From Parasulfuritortus sp036391875 (lineage in GTDB: Bacteria > Pseudomonadota > Gammaproteobacteria > Burkholderiales > Thiobacillaceae), in the NCBI GenBank assembly GCA_036391875.1, contig DASVZA010000020.1, positions 1-14,300 of the forward strand: DNA of 14,300 nt. Direction: 5' to 3'. Both the position numbers and the translations under genes were made by a program. This document shows positions 7,190 through 13,042 of the stretch, piece by piece; position 1 is the stretch's first letter; each line of letters opens with the position of its first letter. The notes beneath the pieces were generated by a model, which had not been told where the DNA came from, made no database searches, and saw nothing but the letters and a program-made list of their open reading frames with translations.

Positions 7190-8973
7190 TCTCCCTCGAC
7201 ATCGCCGGTCTCAAGGCCGCCTACGCCGCCGGCACCCTCACCCCGACAGCGCTGGCCGAGGAGATCATCCACCGCACCGCCGAAGACCCGAACCGGGTCT
7301 GGATCCAGCGCCTGTCCGACGACGCCATCCGCGCCTACGCCCAGGCCCTGGAAGGCAAGGACCCGGCGAGCCTGCCGCTCTACGGCATCCCCTTCGCCAT
7401 CAAGGACAACATCGACCTGGCCGGCGTGCCGACCACGGCTGGCTGCCGCGAATACGCCTATACCCCGGAGCACAGCGCCTTCGTCGTTCAGCGCCTGATC
7501 GACGCCGGCGCGATCCCGGTCGGCAAGACCAACCTCGACCAGTTCGCCACCGGCCTCAACGGCACCCGCTCGCCCTGGGGCGCCGGGCGCAACGCCTTCA
7601 ACTCGGACTACATCTCGGGCGGCTCCAGTTCCGGCTCGGCGGTCGCCGTGGCGCTGGGCTACGTGAGCTTCGCCCTGGGCACCGACACCGCCGGCTCGGG
7701 CCGCGTGCCGGCCGCCTTCAACAACCTGGTCGGCCATAAGCCCAGCCTGGGCTGGCTGTCGGCCACCGGCCTGGTGCCGGCCTGCCGCTCGCTCGACACG
7801 ATCTCGGTCTTCGCCTTGACCGCCGAGGATGCCGAGGCGGTGACCCTGGCCGCTGCGGTCTACGACCCGGCCGACGCCTTCTCGCGCAAGGTCGCGGGCC
7901 ACGGCTTCGACTTCGGCAACGCGGCCGCCTTCAAGGTCGGTCTGCCCAAGGCCGGGCAGCTGAATTTCTTCGGCAACAAGGAAGCCGAGCGCCTGTTCGG
8001 CGAGGCCGTGCGGCGCATCGAGTCGCTGGGCGGCGAGTGCGTCGAGTTCGACCTGCAGCCCTTCCTCGACACCGCCAAGCTGCTCTACGAAGGCCCCTGG
8101 GTGGCCGAGCGCTATGCCGCCATCCGCGAGTTCTTCGAGGCCAACCCCGAGGCGCCGCTGCCCGTCATCCGGGAGATCGTCGGCGGCGCCAAGCGCTGGT
8201 CGGCGGCCGACGCCTACGAGTACGGCTACCGGCTCAAGGCCTACAAGCGGCAGTGCGACGCCCTTTTGAGCGCGGTCGACTGCGTGCTCATGCCCACCGC
8301 CGGCACGATCTACACCATCGCCGAGCTGGAGGCCGATCCGATCCGGCTGAACAGCAACCTCGGCTACTACACCAACTTCATGAACCTGCTCGACTATGCC
8401 GCGACGGCGGTACCGGCCGGTTTCCAGGCCGACGGCCTGCCGTTCGGCGTCACCCTGTTCGCCCAGCGCGACCAGGACGGCCCCCTCCTCCGCCTCGGCG
8501 CCCGCATGCACCGGGCGGCGGTCGACACGGCCGGCGCCAAGGGACTGCCTCTGCCGGCCGCCTGGGACGGCCCGCGCCAGCCCAGCGGCCAGGTGCGCGT
8601 CGCGGTCTGCGGCGCCCACCTCTCCGGCCTGCCGCTCAACGGCCAGCTCACCTCGCGCGGCGGCCGCCTGGTCGCCGCCGTGAAGTCGGCGCCGGACTAC
8701 AAGTTCTACGCCCTGCCCGGCGGGCCGCCCTACCGGCCCGGCATGGTCCGGGTGGCCGAAGGCGGCGGCGCGATCGAGATGGAAATCTGGGAACTGCCGG
8801 CCAGCGAGTTCGGTTCCTTCGTCGCCGGCATCCCGGCGCCGCTGGGCATCGGCATGGTCAAGCTGGCAGACGGCGGCTGGGTGCAGGGCTTCGTCTGCGA
8901 AGCGGCGGCCGCCGACGGCGCCGAGGACATCACCGCCCTGGGCGGCTGGCGCGCCTACCTCGCCTCCCGCTGA
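7186..8973 (+). CDS. atzF: Allophanate hydrolase
   Basis: The product is 595 residues, a normal length for a stand-alone allophanate hydrolase. It converts allophanate to ammonia and CO2, the last step of the route. The amidase-signature domain (about 1-450) shows the Ser-cisSer-Lys triad at Lys73 (PFAIKDNID), Ser147 (GGSSSGSA) and Ser171 (GTDTAGSGR); spacings of 74 and 24 residues match those of AtzF from Pseudomonas sp. ADP. The C-terminal domain (about 465-595; VAVCGAHLSGLPLNGQL, YALPGGPPYRPGMVRV) is the allophanate hydrolase C domain, which in a homologue decarboxylates the first product. ATG 7186 has AGGAG at 7173-7177; an upstream TTG at 7078 would translate the repeat and is rejected. 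The gene lies in the carboxylase operon but is separated from it by the hairpin repeat. Confidence 0.93.
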   Translation: MISLDIAGLKAAYAAGTLTPTALAEEIIHRTAEDPNRVWIQRLSDDAIRAYAQALEGKDPASLPLYGIPFAIKDNIDLAGVPTTAGCREYAYTPEHSAFVVQRLIDAGAIPVGKTNLDQFATGLNGTRSPWGAGRNAFNSDYISGGSSSGSAVAVALGYVSFALGTDTAGSGRVPAAFNNLVGHKPSLGWLSATGLVPACRSLDTISVFALTAEDAEAVTLAAAVYDPADAFSRKVAGHGFDFGNAAAFKVGLPKAGQLNFFGNKEAERLFGEAVRRIESLGGECVEFDLQPFLDTAKLLYEGPWVAERYAAIREFFEANPEAPLPVIREIVGGAKRWSAADAYEYGYRLKAYKRQCDALLSAVDCVLMPTAGTIYTIAELEADPIRLNSNLGYYTNFMNLLDYAATAVPAGFQADGLPFGVTLFAQRDQDGPLLRLGARMHRAAVDTAGAKGLPLPAAWDGPRQPSGQVRVAVCGAHLSGLPLNGQLTSRGGRLVAAVKSAPDYKFYALPGGPPYRPGMVRVAEGGGAIEMEIWELPASEFGSFVAGIPAPLGIGMVKLADGGWVQGFVCEAAAADGAEDITALGGWRAYLASR

Positions 8974-9012
8974 GACCCGGCCCAGGCAGGTGCCTGCCGC
9001 GCCGTCCTGGCG

Positions 9013-9018
9013 CACAAT
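9013..9018 (+). promoter_or_regulatory. Possible -10 element for a leaderless glycerate kinase mRNA
   Basis: CACAAT lies 6 bases before the ATG at 9025. A -10 box at this distance would place the transcription start at or next to the A of the start codon, giving a leaderless mRNA, and no Shine-Dalgarno sequence is visible. The -35 position is poor, so the call is weak. Just upstream, 8985-8998 forms a short GGCAG/CTGCC hairpin with no U-run. Confidence 0.35.
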
Positions 9019-9024
9019 CCGGCC

Positions 9025-10296
9025 ATGGACATCGATGAACTCCTGAGCGGATCGTTCCAGGCCGCCGTCGCGGCGGTACAGGCCGAGACGGTCTTGCCGC
9101 CACACCTGCCGTATCCGCCCGCCGGCCGCACCCTCGTCGTCGGCGCCGGCAAGGCGTCTGCTGCCATGGCCGCGACGGTCGAGTCGCACTGGCCGGACGA
9201 CGCGCTCCTCGACGGCCTGGTCATCACCCGCTACGGCTACGCCCAGCCAACCCGGCGGATACAAGTCATCGAAGCGGGCCATCCCCTGCCCGACTCAACC
9301 GGCACGGCTGCGGCTGAATCAATCCTGCGCCTGGTGCAATCCGCCCGGCCCGAAGACCAGGTCCTCGCCCTGATCTCGGGCGGCGCCTCCAGCCTGCTCA
9401 CCTTGCCGGCCGAAGGCCTGGCCCTCGACGACGTGGCCGCCGTCTCCCGCGCCCTGCTCCTGAGCGGCGCGCCCATCGCCGACATCAACTGCGTGCGCAA
9501 GCACCTGTCGCGGACCCTCGGCGGCCAGCTGGCCGAGGCATGCAAGGCGCCAGTGCACTGCCTGATGCTCTCCGACGTCACCGGCGACGATCCCGCCGTG
9601 ATCGGTTCCGGCCCGTTCACGCCCGACCCCACCACGTTCGCCGATGCCCTGGTCGTGCTCGCCCACTGGCAGATCACCCCGCCACCCGCCATCCGGCATC
9701 ACCTGGAACGCGGCGCTGCCGGTGCCATCCCGGACACGCCCAAGCCCGGCTCGTCCTGCTTCGACCGCGTCGAAAGCTGCATCATAGCCAACGGCAGAAC
9801 CGCCCTGCTCGGCGCTGCGGACTACTTCGAACGACAGGGAATCAAGGCAGTGATCCTGGGCGACACGGTGACCGGCGAATCCCGCGAAGTGGCCGGCGCC
9901 TTCGCCGCCCTCGCCCGCGAGATCCGGCAGCACGGCAGCCCCTGGCCCGCGCCGGTCGCGCTGCTGTCCGGCGGCGAAACCACGGTCACGGTGCGCGGTT
10001 CAGGACGAGGCGGCCGCAACACCGAGTTCGCTCTCGCCATGGCGGTCATGCTGGACGGGATGGAGGGCGTACATGTTCTGGCGGCGGACACCGACGGTAT
10101 CGATGGCACCGAGGCCAATGTCGGTGCATTCATCGGGCCGGACACCTTGGCCCAGGGGAAAGCAGCAGGCATGGATGCAAGTGCCTATCTGCACGACAAC
10201 GATTCATATGGCTATTTTGCGGTGCTGGGCGCGTTGCTCATGACCGGTCCCACCATGACGAACGTGAATGACTATCGGGTTGTGCTGGTGTTGTAA
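9025..10296 (+). CDS. Glycerate 2-kinase (MOFRL family; TtuD/GckA type)
   Basis: The 423-residue protein would phosphorylate D-glycerate to 2-phosphoglycerate with ATP, linking glyoxylate/tartronate or serine-type metabolism to glycolysis. It has the two-part structure of this family. The N-terminal DUF4147 domain (about 1-230) shows VVGAGKASAAMA, HPLPDSTGTAAA, LISGGASSLL and the INCVRKHLSRTLGGQLA segment. The C-terminal MOFRL domain (about 300-420) shows LLSGGETTVTVRGSGRGGRNTEFAL, AADTDGIDG and TGPTMTNVNDYR. Older annotations call such proteins hydroxypyruvate reductase TtuD. It begins 51 bases after the hydrolase stop and has no clear link to guanidine use, so it may be a separate unit. The last 150 bases are less GC-rich than the rest, but the C-terminus looks complete. 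Confidence 0.9.
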   Translation: MDIDELLSGSFQAAVAAVQAETVLPPHLPYPPAGRTLVVGAGKASAAMAATVESHWPDDALLDGLVITRYGYAQPTRRIQVIEAGHPLPDSTGTAAAESILRLVQSARPEDQVLALISGGASSLLTLPAEGLALDDVAAVSRALLLSGAPIADINCVRKHLSRTLGGQLAEACKAPVHCLMLSDVTGDDPAVIGSGPFTPDPTTFADALVVLAHWQITPPPAIRHHLERGAAGAIPDTPKPGSSCFDRVESCIIANGRTALLGAADYFERQGIKAVILGDTVTGESREVAGAFAALAREIRQHGSPWPAPVALLSGGETTVTVRGSGRGGRNTEFALAMAVMLDGMEGVHVLAADTDGIDGTEANVGAFIGPDTLAQGKAAGMDASAYLHDNDSYGYFAVLGALLMTGPTMTNVNDYRVVLVL

Positions 10297-10569
10297 GACA
10301 ATACTCGTCTTGTGTGTTGAATGGCTGTTTGCGTTAGCCAATTTCGTTGTGGTGGCGCATTCCGTGAAAGTGGATGTATTGTTTTGCCCAAGGCACATCG
10401 GCCGGTTTCTGGGCTTTGGGTGTCAGCGTGGTAGAGATGACGGAATTCATATCCTGCTGAGCTGTGTATCGCTACGAAGTCATAGACAAAACAATAGGTT
10501 GAGGTATGTAAATACAGATTACATGTCACGTACTCTTGGATTACACGTCAAAGTTGACGTGTACATCAC
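10297..10569. other. Non-coding stretch between glycerate kinase and first cassette gene
   Basis: I see no convincing gene here. An open + frame covers the stretch but lacks family features and a ribosome site, and base composition is lower in GC than upstream. A weak hairpin AAGAC/GTCTT at 10295-10311 follows the kinase stop but has no U-run. A GTTAGCC at 10333-10339 resembles an integron core site, but no complementary partner was found nearby. The region ends in the palindrome at 10542-10563. Confidence 0.6.
10542..10563. repeat. Perfect 10-bp inverted repeat beside the first cassette boundary
   Basis: TACACGTCAA, two bases AG, then TTGACGTGTA form a perfect dyad ending 6 bases before the core-like GTTCGGC at 10570-10576. 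It could be an operator, or part of the recombination site (an attI or degenerate attC) at the start of the cassette array. The 2-base centre makes it unlike a typical attC hairpin. ACGT recurs four times between 10527 and 10572. Confidence 0.55.
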
Positions 10570-10576
10570 GTTCGGC
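10570..10576 (+). other. Putative cassette 1 core site (R' box, GTTCGGC)
   Basis: The integron cut lies after the G of GTT, so cassette 1 would start at 10571. The box pairs along its whole length, with one G-T wobble, with GTCGAAC at 11061-11067, the R'' box of the attC at the far end of the same gene. That relation is expected because in the circular cassette these two ends form one attC site. The boundary also supports the ATG at 10589, 12 bases further on. Confidence 0.5.
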
Positions 10577-10588
10577 TTCACAAGCGAG

Positions 10589-11059
10589 ATGTCCTTGACT
10601 TCATCCACCATTCCCTGGGACGCCGTATCCGCGATCGCTACATCTGTGGCGGCGCTTGGCGTTGTGTTTGCCCTGTGGCAAATCCGGTTAACCCGTTCCA
10701 TAGCGCAGCTTCAGTTTGAGGATGCACTTGCGCGCGAGTATCGGGATCTCTGTACAACGATTCCAGCGGCAGTCTTCCTTAATGGACCGTTCACGGAGGA
10801 TGACTACCAAAATTCCTTCGACGAGTTCTATCGCTACATCGACCTGTCTAACGAGCAAATTTCATTGCGCCAACGCGGCCGTATCAGTAAAGACGTTTGG
10901 TCAAGTTGGTGCATTGGGATTGAGCAGAACCTTGCATTGCCCGCATTCGCACGCGCTTGGCAAGAAGTGAAGGAAAGGACTCAAAGTTTCAATGAACTAC
11001 GTGCATTGGAGGCAGAAGGCTTCAAGGCTGATCCAAAGTGTTGGCCAAAGCCCAAGTGA
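10589..11059 (+). CDS. Hypothetical protein with one N-terminal membrane segment (integron cassette 1)
   Basis: The product has 156 residues and no function I recognise. Residues about 11-33 (DAVSAIATSVAALGVVFALWQI) form a single membrane helix, followed by a cytosolic helical region (LEU-rich LQFEDALAREYRDLCTTIPAAVF, then DEFYRYIDLSNEQISLRQRGRIS). This pattern of a short membrane anchor plus a helical tail is common among uncharacterised accessory proteins. An in-frame ATG at 10523 would lie before the proposed cassette boundary; 10589 is preferred although its ribosome site (AAGCGAG) is weak. The stop is one base before the attC site, the usual cassette layout. Codon use is clearly less GC-rich than in the upstream operon, suggesting transfer. 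Confidence 0.65.
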   Translation: MSLTSSTIPWDAVSAIATSVAALGVVFALWQIRLTRSIAQLQFEDALAREYRDLCTTIPAAVFLNGPFTEDDYQNSFDEFYRYIDLSNEQISLRQRGRISKDVWSSWCIGIEQNLALPAFARAWQEVKERTQSFNELRALEAEGFKADPKCWPKPK

Positions 11060-11060
11060 G

Positions 11061-11117
11061 GTCGAACCCGCCCTTCCAGCGGACGCTTAACGGCGCCGCT
11101 GAATTTCAACGTTATAC
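11061..11117 (+). other. Integron attC recombination site
   Basis: This 57-bp site has the attC layout. R'' GTCGAAC is at 11061-11067 and R' GTTATAC at 11111-11117. Between them is a central hairpin in which CAGCGG (11077-11082) pairs with CCGCTG (11096-11101), and CGC (11084-11086) pairs with GCG (11093-11095) around the loop TTAACG. A83 is left unpaired, like the extrahelical bases that set attC polarity. R'' and R' pair at 5 of 7 positions. The site starts right after the stop of one ORF and ends 12 bases before the next ATG. R' departs from GTTRRRY at one base. Confidence 0.75.
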
Positions 11118-11129
11118 CTCTGAGGAAAG

Positions 11130-12017
11130 ATGATGATATTCACTGAAGAGTTTCTCGAAGAACTTAAGGCTGAGCCGTTCGAAGGAACTGTTCAGATGAT
11201 AAAAATCGCCCGGAACAATTTTGTAGCCCACTCAGAGGGCTGGACTGACCACGACTACCAAGTCCTTCTTGAGACATTTGCCCTAATTGTCGAGATCGTC
11301 GAGTCGCAGTTGCTGAAAATCGGCAACCCAAATTTTTCCATCAGCGGAGACAGAGATCAAGACTGTAGGCAAATCAATAAGTACCTAGATGCGTTAGAAA
11401 AATACTGCGTATCTGAATCTTCAAAACTCAAGGTCGAGTCATTCAGATCTCATTTCAAGAATGCTCTGGGTGCAGGATTTGCCTATGAGTTTTCTCAAGG
11501 GGATCTTGAGAGGGTGCAGTCATTGATTAACGAAATCCGCGAGCTGATTGCAACCTCCACTGGACTAGAAAAAGATCACCAGCGTCGCCTGCTCGCACGG
11601 CTGGAGAAACTCCAGTCAGAGATGCACAAGAAGGTTTCTGATCTTGATCGGTTCTGGGGGCTAATCGGTGATGCAGGGGTTGTTCTTGGAAAGTTAGGCA
11701 ATGACGCGAAACCGATTGTTGATCGAATTAAGGAGGTCGCAGACATTGTTTGGCAAACACAATCTCGATCCGAGGAGTTGCCTAGCGGTACTCAGATACC
11801 ACTAATTGCCGACAGATCAAAAGATACAAAGCGGTATAACCCGGCGCTCAACCTCGCTCCCTTCGGTCGCTGTAACAATTGGGGTCAGGGTAACAATTCA
11901 CGAGCACAAAGAAGCCCGCCAACGCCCCACCTGGCGCCACCCAAGCGGACCAAAGGGGTCAGTGTTGATTTGCTTTCCAATCCAGTTCAAAAAGCAATTC
12001 GACACCGACTCTTTTGA
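11130..12017 (+). CDS. Helical hypothetical protein, C-terminus extended by insertion (integron cassette 2)
   Basis: The frame codes for 295 residues from ATG 11130 (a second ATG follows at once); GAGG at 11122-11125 is the likely ribosome site. I recognise no named family. Residues 20-50 contain ARNNFVAHSEG, an R28-N-x4-H34 pattern that fits the loose Rx4-6H motif of HEPN ribonucleases. Residues about 140-185 are a charged, probably coiled-coil stretch (ERVQSLINEIRELIA, RLEKLQSEMHKKVSDLD), followed by FWGLIGDAGVVLGKLGNDAKPIVDRI. From about residue 235 the frame reads the attC start and the inserted repeat segment, so the last 60 residues are probably not native. GC content is low (26 of 60 bases at 11161-11220). 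A defence or stress role is only a guess. Confidence 0.65.
   Translation: MMIFTEEFLEELKAEPFEGTVQMIKIARNNFVAHSEGWTDHDYQVLLETFALIVEIVESQLLKIGNPNFSISGDRDQDCRQINKYLDALEKYCVSESSKLKVESFRSHFKNALGAGFAYEFSQGDLERVQSLINEIRELIATSTGLEKDHQRRLLARLEKLQSEMHKKVSDLDRFWGLIGDAGVVLGKLGNDAKPIVDRIKEVADIVWQTQSRSEELPSGTQIPLIADRSKDTKRYNPALNLAPFGRCNNWGQGNNSRAQRSPPTPHLAPPKRTKGVSVDLLSNPVQKAIRHRLF
11834..11880 (+). other. Interrupted attC site of cassette 2 (5' half)
   Basis: GTATAAC at 11834-11840 is the exact reverse complement of GTTATAC, the core at the start of this same cassette (11111-11117). It is followed by CCGGCGCTCAACCTCGCTCC, which looks like the 5' half of an attC. The expected complementary 3' half does not follow; the sequence runs instead into GTAACAATT and the repeat at 11882. 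The site seems broken by insertion or deletion and would no longer recombine. Confidence 0.5.
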
Positions 12018-12045
12018 TGGCGTTTTGACGGGCCGGCTCCAAAAC

Positions 12046-12052
12046 GTTGGGC
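12046..12052 (+). other. Candidate integron core site before the toxin-antitoxin pair
   Basis: GTTGGGC fits the R' consensus GTTRRRY at all seven positions and lies 58 bases before the toxin ATG. A 7-bp inverted repeat, CGTTTTG (12021-12027) with CAAAACG (12040-12046), overlaps it. No R'' box or full attC hairpin was found upstream, and no GCCCAAC partner after the antitoxin, where the right inverted repeat now sits. This could be a worn cassette boundary or chance. Confidence 0.3.
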
Positions 12053-12075
12053 TCCTTCTGGCCGCCTCGCCGAGA

Positions 12076-12104
12076 TTGACAATGCGTAGCCTGGCGGCTA
12101 CAGT
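12076..12104 (+). promoter_or_regulatory. Promoter of the toxin-antitoxin operon
   Basis: TTGACA at 12076-12081 is a perfect -35 box. TACAGT at 12099-12104 is a fair -10 box with the ideal 17-base spacing. The toxin ATG at 12111 lies 6 bases after the -10 box, so transcription would start at or near the start codon and the toxin mRNA would be leaderless. This agrees with the lack of a Shine-Dalgarno sequence before the toxin. Confidence 0.7.
12086..12101. promoter_or_regulatory. Likely autoregulatory operator of the toxin-antitoxin operon
   Basis: GTAGCC and GGCTAC form a perfect 6-bp inverted repeat with a 4-base spacer, lying between the -35 and -10 boxes and covering the first half of the -10. 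A HigA-type antitoxin bound here would block RNA polymerase, as is usual for this class. Confidence 0.6.
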
Positions 12105-12110
12105 TTCCCG

Positions 12111-12407
12111 ATGATCGAAATTCGGAAGACCGAGGTCTTCGCTCACTGGCTCGACGCATTGCGCGACATTCAGGCGCGTGCGCGGGTGCAAGCCAGAATC
12201 GAACGCCTCGCCACCGGGAATCCCGGCGATGTCGAGCCTGTCGGCGAAGGCGTCTCCGAGTTACGCATCAACTACGGCCCCGGTTACCGGGTGTACTTCA
12301 AGCAGCGAGGACGCGAGTTGATCATTCTCTTGGCCGGCGGCGACAAAAGCACCCAGGCCAAAGATATCAAGGCCGCTTTGCGTCTCGCGCGAAACCTCTC
12401 GGAGTAG
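12111..12407 (+). CDS. higB: RelE/ParE-superfamily toxin, HigB type (Gp49-like)
   Basis: The 98-residue protein matches the HigB/Gp49-like branch of RelE/ParE toxins: WLDALRDIQARARVQARIERL near the N-terminus, GNPGDVEPVGEGVSELRINYGPGYRVYF (residues about 37-63) and LLAGGDKSTQAKDIKAA (about 73-89). Members of this branch usually cut mRNA, often on the ribosome; Arg28, Arg52, Arg60 and Lys79 are the basic residues in family-conserved segments. The toxin precedes the antitoxin, the reverse of most type II systems but normal for HigBA. The stop is 5 bases before the antitoxin ATG. Expression is probably from the promoter at 12076 with a leaderless start. It is more GC-rich than its cassette neighbours, so it has a separate origin. 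Confidence 0.88.
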   Translation: MIEIRKTEVFAHWLDALRDIQARARVQARIERLATGNPGDVEPVGEGVSELRINYGPGYRVYFKQRGRELIILLAGGDKSTQAKDIKAALRLARNLSE

Positions 12408-12412
12408 CCGCT

Positions 12413-12712
12413 ATGGCCAAGACATCCACCACTCGCTACGACGTTTCAGAACATCTTCGTACTCCGGAGGAGATGGCCGCCTATCTCGAAGCCTGCCTTG
12501 AAGAAGCGGACGGCGATGCCGCCTTTATCGCAAAGGCGCTTGGCGATATCGCCCGTGCCAAGGGTATGGCCCAGGTCGCCCGCGACGCAGGTCTCTCCCG
12601 CGAGAGCCTCTACAAGGCGCTTTCCGGCGAACGCAGTCCCGGCTTCGACACGATCCTCAAGGTCGTTGGCGCGCTCGGGCTAAAGCTTCATGCCGAGGCG
12701 AGCCACAACTGA
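12413..12712 (+). CDS. higA: HigA-type helix-turn-helix antitoxin
   Basis: The 99-residue protein belongs to the HigA-2-like group of addiction module antidotes. A helix-turn-helix fills residues about 51-92 (GMAQVARDAGLSRESLYKALS, then SPGFDTILKVVGALGLKL). The N-terminal RYDVSEHLRTPEEMAAYLEACLEE is typical of the family and probably binds the toxin. GGAG at 12401-12404, inside the end of the toxin gene, is its ribosome site, so both genes lie on one mRNA while only the antitoxin has a Shine-Dalgarno sequence. That would favour antitoxin production. It is expected to neutralise the toxin and repress at the 12086-12101 operator. Confidence 0.9.
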   Translation: MAKTSTTRYDVSEHLRTPEEMAAYLEACLEEADGDAAFIAKALGDIARAKGMAQVARDAGLSRESLYKALSGERSPGFDTILKVVGALGLKLHAEASHN

Positions 12713-12732
12713 CAAGGTGAATTGTTACTCTG

Positions 12733-12804
12733 ACCCTACTTATTCGCTACGTTGCAGGGGGCGCTTCGCCAACCGACGGCGTGCCCCTGATTTGAACGTT
12801 GGGG
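12733..12804 (+). other. Second attC-like site, downstream of the toxin-antitoxin pair
   Basis: The 3' end has a good attC form: GTTGGGG (R') at 12798-12804. GCAGGGG (12754-12760) pairs with CCCCTG (12784-12789) and further inward bases around a loop rich in CGCC. The proposed R'' ACCCTAC at 12733-12739 fits RYYYAAC at 6 of 7 positions and pairs with R' at 5 of 7, but the right inverted repeat (to 12736) overlaps it, and the spacer to the hairpin is longer than usual. The R' box is 4 bases before the next ATG. Confidence 0.55.
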
Positions 12805-12808
12805 TGCT

Positions 12809-13042
12809 ATGACTCTCTTGGGCATCCTTGTCATATCGGCCGGCTTTATCTTTTGGTTCATTGGCATGTCATGGCTAAGAAGCCGCGTTCTTCGGCGCCA
12901 CGGAATTGAACCGTGTGGGTTCCCGTTTGGCAGAGTGGTTATCCCATTTCGAAAATTTGATCGGTGCGAGTGGTCCCTGTTCATCGCCATATTTCTGTGC
13001 TCCATGCTGCTCCTGAATATTGGAAGAAATATTCTGAATTGA
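12809..13042 (+). CDS. Small two-TM hypothetical protein (integron cassette 3)
   Basis: This 77-residue protein has two hydrophobic segments, about 2-24 (TLLGILVISAGFIFWFIGMSW) and 56-72 (SLFIAIFLCSMLLLN), joined by a basic loop (RSRVLRRHGIEPCGFPFGR). It should sit in the inner membrane; I recognise no family. It starts four bases after the attC R' box, so GGGGTG within that box would be the only ribosome site. No complete attC was found after its stop, so the array may be truncated there. Cassettes often carry such small membrane proteins of unknown role. Confidence 0.6.
   Translation: MTLLGILVISAGFIFWFIGMSWLRSRVLRRHGIEPCGFPFGRVVIPFRKFDRCEWSLFIAIFLCSMLLLNIGRNILN

Larger units (their letters stand above)
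11882..12736. mobile_element. Segment bounded by 20-bp inverted repeats, carrying a toxin-antitoxin pair
   Basis: GGGTCAGGGTAACAATTCAC at 11882-11901 and 12717-12736 are inverted copies that match at 19 of 20 positions. GTAACAATT also occurs directly before the left arm (11872-11880), and a further GGGGTCAG lies at 11955-11962. The segment interrupts one attC on the left and abuts another on the right. No transposase is encoded, so if mobile it would depend on one elsewhere. The GTCAG-type ends resemble repeats that spread in proteobacterial genomes. Two separate repeat insertions on either side of the toxin-antitoxin cassette would look the same. No clear target duplication was seen. Confidence 0.5.

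Noticed and set aside
11834..11970. Complete 137-bp attC ending in GTTGATT at 11964-11970
   Set aside because: The two halves show no convincing complementarity, and the inner part is made of the GGGGTCAG repeats.
11898..12191. Minus-strand frame of 97 codons across the left part of the inverted-repeat segment, possibly a transposase remnant
   Set aside because: No transposase motif is recognised and it overlaps the promoter and start of the toxin gene.
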